From positions 319,761 through 383,760 of the forward strand of contig NZ_JAMHJQ010000002.1 in the NCBI RefSeq assembly GCF_023534745.1: a DNA stretch of 64,000 bases. The letters run 5' to 3'. Numbering within the stretch: position 1 is the first letter of the stretch; every line of letters begins with the position of its first letter. Shown one piece after another: positions 60,560 to 64,000 of this stretch. The position numbers and the translations under genes are program-made. The notes beneath the pieces were generated by a model. The model ran no database searches, had not been told where the DNA came from, and worked only from the letters and a program-made list of their open reading frames with translations. Origin of the DNA: Streptomyces sp. 35G-GA-8. Lineage in GTDB: Bacteria > Actinomycetota > Actinomycetes > Streptomycetales > Streptomycetaceae.

Positions 60560-61741
60560 CTAGAGGATCACATGCGGCAGGAAGCGGGCGTACTCGTCGG
60601 TGATCAGCCCTGCGGACTCGCGGATGCCGAGGCCCGCCGCCTCGTCCTCGACCACCCACGCGCCGAGCACCACCCGGTTGCCGTCGAAGTCGGGCAGCGG
60701 CGCCAACTCCTGGTAGCAGCAGGGCTCGTCGCGCAGCACCGGGGGCGCCCCCGGCTCGTGGATCGTGACGCCGGCGCCCTCCCTGCCGAGGAGGGGCTTG
60801 GCCACATAGCCGCGGGAGACGGCCAGTTCGCGGGGGCCGTCGAGGTGCGAGGGCAGCAGGTTGGGGTGGCCGGGGTGGAGCTCCCAGAGGATCGCCAGGA
60901 GCGCCTTGTTGGAGAGGAGCATCTTCCAGGCGGGCTCGATCCAGCAGGTGGTGCCCGTACCGCCGCCGTTGTCCAGGGTGTCCTGGACGTACGGGCCGAA
61001 GCGGTCGGTGGCCAGCCACTCCCAGGGGTAGAGCTTGAAGCAGCTGCGGATGAAGCGCAGCCGGTCGTCCACGAAACGGCCCGACAGCCGGTCCCAGCCG
61101 ATCTGTTCGACGGAGAGCGCCTCCGTCTCCAGGCCGGCCTGCTCGGCGGTCTCGCGCAGATACGCGACCGTCATCAGGTCCTCGCCCAGTTCGTCGCCGT
61201 CGGAGTGCGCGAAGTGCACAGGGCCGGGCGGGAGGAGGCCGGACTGCCGTTTCCAGGCGGCGACCAGCCGTTCGTGCAGGGAGTTCCACTGGTCGGCGTG
61301 GGGGAACCGGTCCTCCATCCAGAACCACTGGGCGCTCGCGGCCTCGACCAGTGAGGTGGGGGTGTCGGCGTTGTACTCCAGCATCTTGGCCGGACCCGTG
61401 CCGTCGTAGTGCAGATCGAACCGACCGTAGATGGAGGGCAGTTCGGCGCGACGCCGCCAGGACTCGGCTATCAGGGCGGCGAGCCGGGGGTCGGTGATGC
61501 CGAGATCGGCGAAGCGGTCGTGCTCGACGATATGCGCGGCGGCGCCCAGACACATCGCGTGGAGCTCTTCGACGACCTCTTCGAGCGCCTCGACCTCGGG
61601 CAGCGTGAAGGAGTAGTAGGCGCTCTCGTCCCAGTACGGCCGCAGCGAGTCGTCCGGATAGCGGGTGAGCGGATAGATGACGCCCTGCTCCTCGACTATG
61701 CGCTGCCAGTCGGGGCGGGGGCGTATGGCGTGACGTTTCAT
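60560..61741 (-). CDS. Glutathionylspermidine synthase-family (YgiC-like) ATP-grasp protein
   Basis: 393 residues. RIVEEQGVIYPLTRYPDDS, YWDESAYYSFT, KMLEYNADTPTSLVEAASAQW, and the C-terminal VAKPLLGREGAGVTI with CCYQELAPLPDFDG match the preATP-grasp family that includes E. coli YgiC. Some members form glutathionylspermidine, but YgiC does not have proven activity. This actinobacterial case has no known substrate. ATG at 61741 lies 32 bp after the lipoprotein stop. Confidence 0.82.
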   Translation of the reverse strand: MKRHAIRPRPDWQRIVEEQGVIYPLTRYPDDSLRPYWDESAYYSFTLPEVEALEEVVEELHAMCLGAAAHIVEHDRFADLGITDPRLAALIAESWRRRAELPSIYGRFDLHYDGTGPAKMLEYNADTPTSLVEAASAQWFWMEDRFPHADQWNSLHERLVAAWKRQSGLLPPGPVHFAHSDGDELGEDLMTVAYLRETAEQAGLETEALSVEQIGWDRLSGRFVDDRLRFIRSCFKLYPWEWLATDRFGPYVQDTLDNGGGTGTTCWIEPAWKMLLSNKALLAILWELHPGHPNLLPSHLDGPRELAVSRGYVAKPLLGREGAGVTIHEPGAPPVLRDEPCCYQELAPLPDFDGNRVVLGAWVVEDEAAGLGIRESAGLITDEYARFLPHVIL

Positions 61742-61773
61742 CAGCGGATCAGCGGTCGGCCGGCCAGGACCAC

Positions 61774-62058
61774 TCAGCCCCCGCCGGAGCCGGACGAACA
61801 GCCGAAACCGCCCCGGTCGACGGCGGACTTGTCGAAGCTGCCGCCGTCGACCTTGCCCTTGCTGCTCGATCCCCCGTAGTAGTACGAGCCGCTGCCGCCG
61901 CTCTTGCACTCGGAGCTGGGCAGGGTCTGCCGCGTCGTCCGGTCGGCGCACCGCTTGTCCGGATCCGAGCCGCAGGACGTGATCGTGACGGCGAGGACCC
62001 CCATGCTCCCGAGCACGACCGTGCTCGACCTCAGTCTCCGTGGACGCGCAGCGGCCAT
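61774..62058 (-). CDS. Small lipoprotein paired with the ATP-grasp protein (YgiB-like)
   Basis: 94 residues. Signal peptide with lipobox ITSC, then a Cys/Ser/Gly-rich mature part with CADRTTRQTLPSSECKSG, SYYYGGSSSKGK and a C-terminal RGGFGCSSGSGG. The RGGFG end resembles YgiB/DUF1190 lipoproteins, which are encoded directly upstream of ygiC. Here also it precedes the YgiC-like gene on the same strand with a short gap, so they form an operon. The match is by context and short motifs. Confidence 0.65.
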   Translation of the reverse strand: MAAARPRRLRSSTVVLGSMGVLAVTITSCGSDPDKRCADRTTRQTLPSSECKSGGSGSYYYGGSSSKGKVDGGSFDKSAVDRGGFGCSSGSGGG

Positions 62059-62242
62059 GTCCCCGCCCTTTCCCCCGTTGTTGTGAACACAATAAGCGGC
62101 CTTACCGCCCTGCCGTAAAGGCGTTACGTGGCGTTTCCTCGGATCCTCGGCCAATGCCCCACTGGAGCGCGTACGTACGTCTTGGGACGATCCGCGCGCT
62201 CGGGCCAGGGCCGTGCTCGGGCCGTCGGCGTACCGCCGGGGC

Positions 62243-63085
62243 TCAGCGGCCGGCCGCGCGGCGGATCTCGCCTTCCGCCGGGAGCAGGTCCGTGATCATC
62301 TCCCAGATCCGCTTCGCGTCCGTCCTCGTCAGCCGCACCGCGCTCGCCGGGCCGACCTGCCCCGGGGCGACCGGCTCTGCGGGGAGTTCGCGGTGCCAGT
62401 AGCCCAGGGGGCCGCAGTCCCAGACGCCGAAGCCGCGGACCGCTACGCCGTCCTGGCCGCCGTCGCGGCCGCGCCAGGCCGCGGTCATGCGCCAGCTCGA
62501 CCGCAGTTCGCCGATCATGTCGGCGAAGAGCGCGAGCGCCGGTTCTGACAGGGTGCCGGTCGACTCCAGGGCGGCGCGGACACGCTCACGCTCCGCTCCG
62601 CCGGACGCGGTGGCGGGGACGTCGGCCATGCTCCCGACGCCCGCTTCGAGCGTTGCCACGGTCGTCTCGACGACGGCGAGCCCGGCGTCGCGCACGGCGG
62701 CGGACTGCTGGAGGTTCACCAGATTCGCCATCGCCCAGACCAGCGTCTTCGGCTCGACCGTCGTGTACTCGGCCTCACGCTCTCCGGGCCAGGACTGGTG
62801 GGCGACCACATGGTCCTCCCCGATGATCAGCCCGTGGTTCAGGGTGCCCTGACGGCCCGTGGCCTCCAGGGAGATGACCACGACCGGGTTGACGAGCGTC
62901 TTCATCATGGGCAGCAGCAGAACGGACAGCTCACCGTCCCGGCCGAGCAGACCGCACTGCCGCAGTTCGTCCCCTGCCGCGGCGTACTCGTCGGGCACGG
63001 GCCGGCCGGTCGCCAGTTCGGTGAGGACGATGACGTGCTCGTCGGTCAGCCGGAATCGGGGCCGGGTGATGTCGTACGAAGGCAT
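62243..63085 (-). CDS. Hypothetical protein (possibly EspG-like)
   Basis: 280 residues, cytosolic, no helices that cross the membrane. It starts MPSYDITRPRFRLTDEHVIVL and includes GQGT-like MNHGLIIGEDHVVAHQSWPGEREAEYTTVEPKTLVWAMANL, with a C-terminal half VRGFGVWDCGPLGYWHRELPAEP. Size and alternating pattern are reminiscent of ESX secretion-associated EspG proteins, and the two genes upstream would suit that context. This is a weak guess. Confidence 0.5.
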   Translation of the reverse strand: MPSYDITRPRFRLTDEHVIVLTELATGRPVPDEYAAAGDELRQCGLLGRDGELSVLLLPMMKTLVNPVVVISLEATGRQGTLNHGLIIGEDHVVAHQSWPGEREAEYTTVEPKTLVWAMANLVNLQQSAAVRDAGLAVVETTVATLEAGVGSMADVPATASGGAERERVRAALESTGTLSEPALALFADMIGELRSSWRMTAAWRGRDGGQDGVAVRGFGVWDCGPLGYWHRELPAEPVAPGQVGPASAVRLTRTDAKRIWEMITDLLPAEGEIRRAAGR

Positions 63086-63152
63086 GGGCAGAACACTCGC
63101 TTTGCTACGGGTCGGATGGGGTCGTCGGGTGCCGTGTTCCGGCCGGAACCGC

Positions 63153-63764
63153 TCAGGACTGGCTCTCCGCGAAGAGCCGGGTGGACCGCGAGAAGGCGGC
63201 CCGTACGGCGCCGCCCCTGGTCAGTGGGGCCCGGTCCACACCCGCGAAGAGCGCGACGAGCGCGATGTCCGCGGCCACGGCCCGGCCCGTCACCCGCACC
63301 ACCAGCTTCTTGCTCGCGCCGATACCGGACTGCTTGGCCGTGAGGGAGACGCCCGGGTCCTCGTTGTCGGCCTCCCTCAGCAGTACGTACTGCTTCCGGT
63401 TGACCGCCCACAGCCGGTAGTTGTCCCCGCCGTACTTGAAGTGCAGGGCACGGGCCTTGTGCGTCAGCCCGAAGCGGTTGCGCCGCAGATACACCATCGC
63501 GTCGCCGACCCTGAGGGTGGACCGGTTGAGCGTCGGGAGGTCCGCCGCCTCGGTGTGGATGCCGCGGGTCTCGAACGTGGCGGTGGGGATGAGGGTGCCG
63601 CGTACCTCGGAGACCACGCTGCCCGGGGTGGTCTTCCTGGGCAGCGGGCAGGTCAGCACGATCTCGCCGAACTCCGGTGAGGTGCCCCGGTATCCGGCGC
63701 GCCGCTCGTGTGTGCGGCCCTCCTTCCAGAACTCCAGCGTGATCGGGGCGGTGGCGGTATGCAT
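63153..63764 (-). CDS. Hypothetical protein
   Basis: 203 residues, mostly beta strands (TLIPTATFETRGIHTEAADLP, YLRRNRFGLTHKARALHFKYGG). No signal peptide. A basic helix ends the protein (FSRSTRLFAESQ). It lies 9 bp downstream of the edge gene and 67 bp upstream of the preceding hypothetical, so the three are probably one operon. Unknown function. Confidence 0.58.
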   Translation of the reverse strand: MHTATAPITLEFWKEGRTHERRAGYRGTSPEFGEIVLTCPLPRKTTPGSVVSEVRGTLIPTATFETRGIHTEAADLPTLNRSTLRVGDAMVYLRRNRFGLTHKARALHFKYGGDNYRLWAVNRKQYVLLREADNEDPGVSLTAKQSGIGASKKLVVRVTGRAVAADIALVALFAGVDRAPLTRGGAVRAAFSRSTRLFAESQS

Positions 63765-63773
63765 CGGTCTCCT

Positions 63774-64000
63774 TCAGTCGAACGGGTTGAGGGCGCTGCC
63801 CAGCTTCTTCGCCCCGTTGGCGATACCGTCTCCGATGTCCGACGCCTTGTCGCCGACCCAGTCCCCGGCCTTGTCGAGGCCCTTGCCGATGGCCTCGTGG
63901 TTGTCCCAGATCAGGGCGCCCGCGTAGGCGACACCGGTGCCGACGGCCAGGCCGAGCGTAACCGGGTTGGGCGCCACGGTCAGAGCCGTCATCGAGGCGC
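63774..64000 (-). CDS. C-terminus of a protein extending beyond the window
   Basis: About 75 residues are visible; the frame stays open to the right edge, so an internal Met at 63992 is not necessarily the start. The visible part has a small hydrophobic stretch (LGLAVGTGVAYAGALIW) and a glycine-rich helical tail DKAGDWVGDKASDIGDGIANGAKKLGSALNPFD. Such tails occur in WXG-type or LXG-type secreted proteins. Identification needs the missing upstream part. Confidence 0.5.
   Translation of the reverse strand, partial: ASMTALTVAPNPVTLGLAVGTGVAYAGALIWDNHEAIGKGLDKAGDWVGDKASDIGDGIANGAKKLGSALNPFD

Overview
The window is chromosomal DNA of very high GC content with tightly packed genes, strong G/C preference at third codon positions, many GTG and TTG starts and many stop/start overlaps of the ATGA, GTGA or TGATG type. 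With secreted lipoproteins, ECF sigma factors, DUF397 and VapBC-type genes, this points to a Streptomyces or very close relative. From memory, gene content and order match the S. coelicolor segment running from afsQ1/afsQ2 through the adenosine deaminase, thymidine phosphorylase, ulosonic-acid polymer and sdhCDAB loci to trpS, read in descending gene-number order. That synteny is recalled, not computed.

Left part (1-20 kb). The end of an OmpR-type regulator, its sensor kinase (AfsQ1/AfsQ2-like) and a lipoprotein form one translationally coupled operon. VanZ-like and PspC-domain membrane proteins follow, then a strong terminator and a 181-bp palindromic MITE-like element. A nucleoside salvage and uptake block dominates 4-19 kb: add, deoA, cdd, two permeases, an ABC ATPase and a BMP-family binding lipoprotein. 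All four promoters of this block carry the same palindrome (consensus CTACGCGCGTAG), so they look like one regulon. Interspersed are an alpha/beta hydrolase-fold protein without its serine, a divergent LysR/MFS pair, an L,D-transpeptidase, an ECF sigma factor with a SnoaL-like domain, and a STAS protein.

Middle part (19-36 kb). An M20 amidohydrolase is followed by a three-gene toxin-antitoxin operon in which a PIN toxin is flanked by two different ribbon-helix-helix proteins. Then comes a cell-wall glycopolymer cluster of the teichulosonic (Kdn/sialic-like) type: a NeuB-family synthase, a fused CMP-ulosonate synthetase/HAD phosphatase, a GT2 transferase and three unusual transferase-like proteins around a divergent promoter. 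It is followed by a ricin-type lectin, a GNAT acetyltransferase, a LysE-type exporter, a stand-alone acyl-CoA mutase large subunit, a second L,D-transpeptidase, and an ECF sigma factor with a membrane partner.

Right part (36-64 kb). A lower-GC cassette (DUF234-type ATPase, small ORF, CPCC-like zinc protein) sits between two near-identical 97-bp direct repeats. Core genes follow: a GH20 hexosaminidase lipoprotein, an OHCU-decarboxylase-fold protein, the succinate dehydrogenase operon sdhCDAB, a 1.4-kb non-coding region built of repeated modules including a 450-bp inverted pair, a DUF397 protein, a TetR regulator, a solute-binding protein, a metallophosphoesterase, a D-alanyl-D-alanine carboxypeptidase, a BrkB-family protein, a DprE2-like reductase, a 2H phosphoesterase, trpS, ornithine aminotransferase and a lipoprotein/ATP-grasp pair resembling YgiB/YgiC. 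The right edge holds three uncharacterised genes that may belong to a type VII secretion context.
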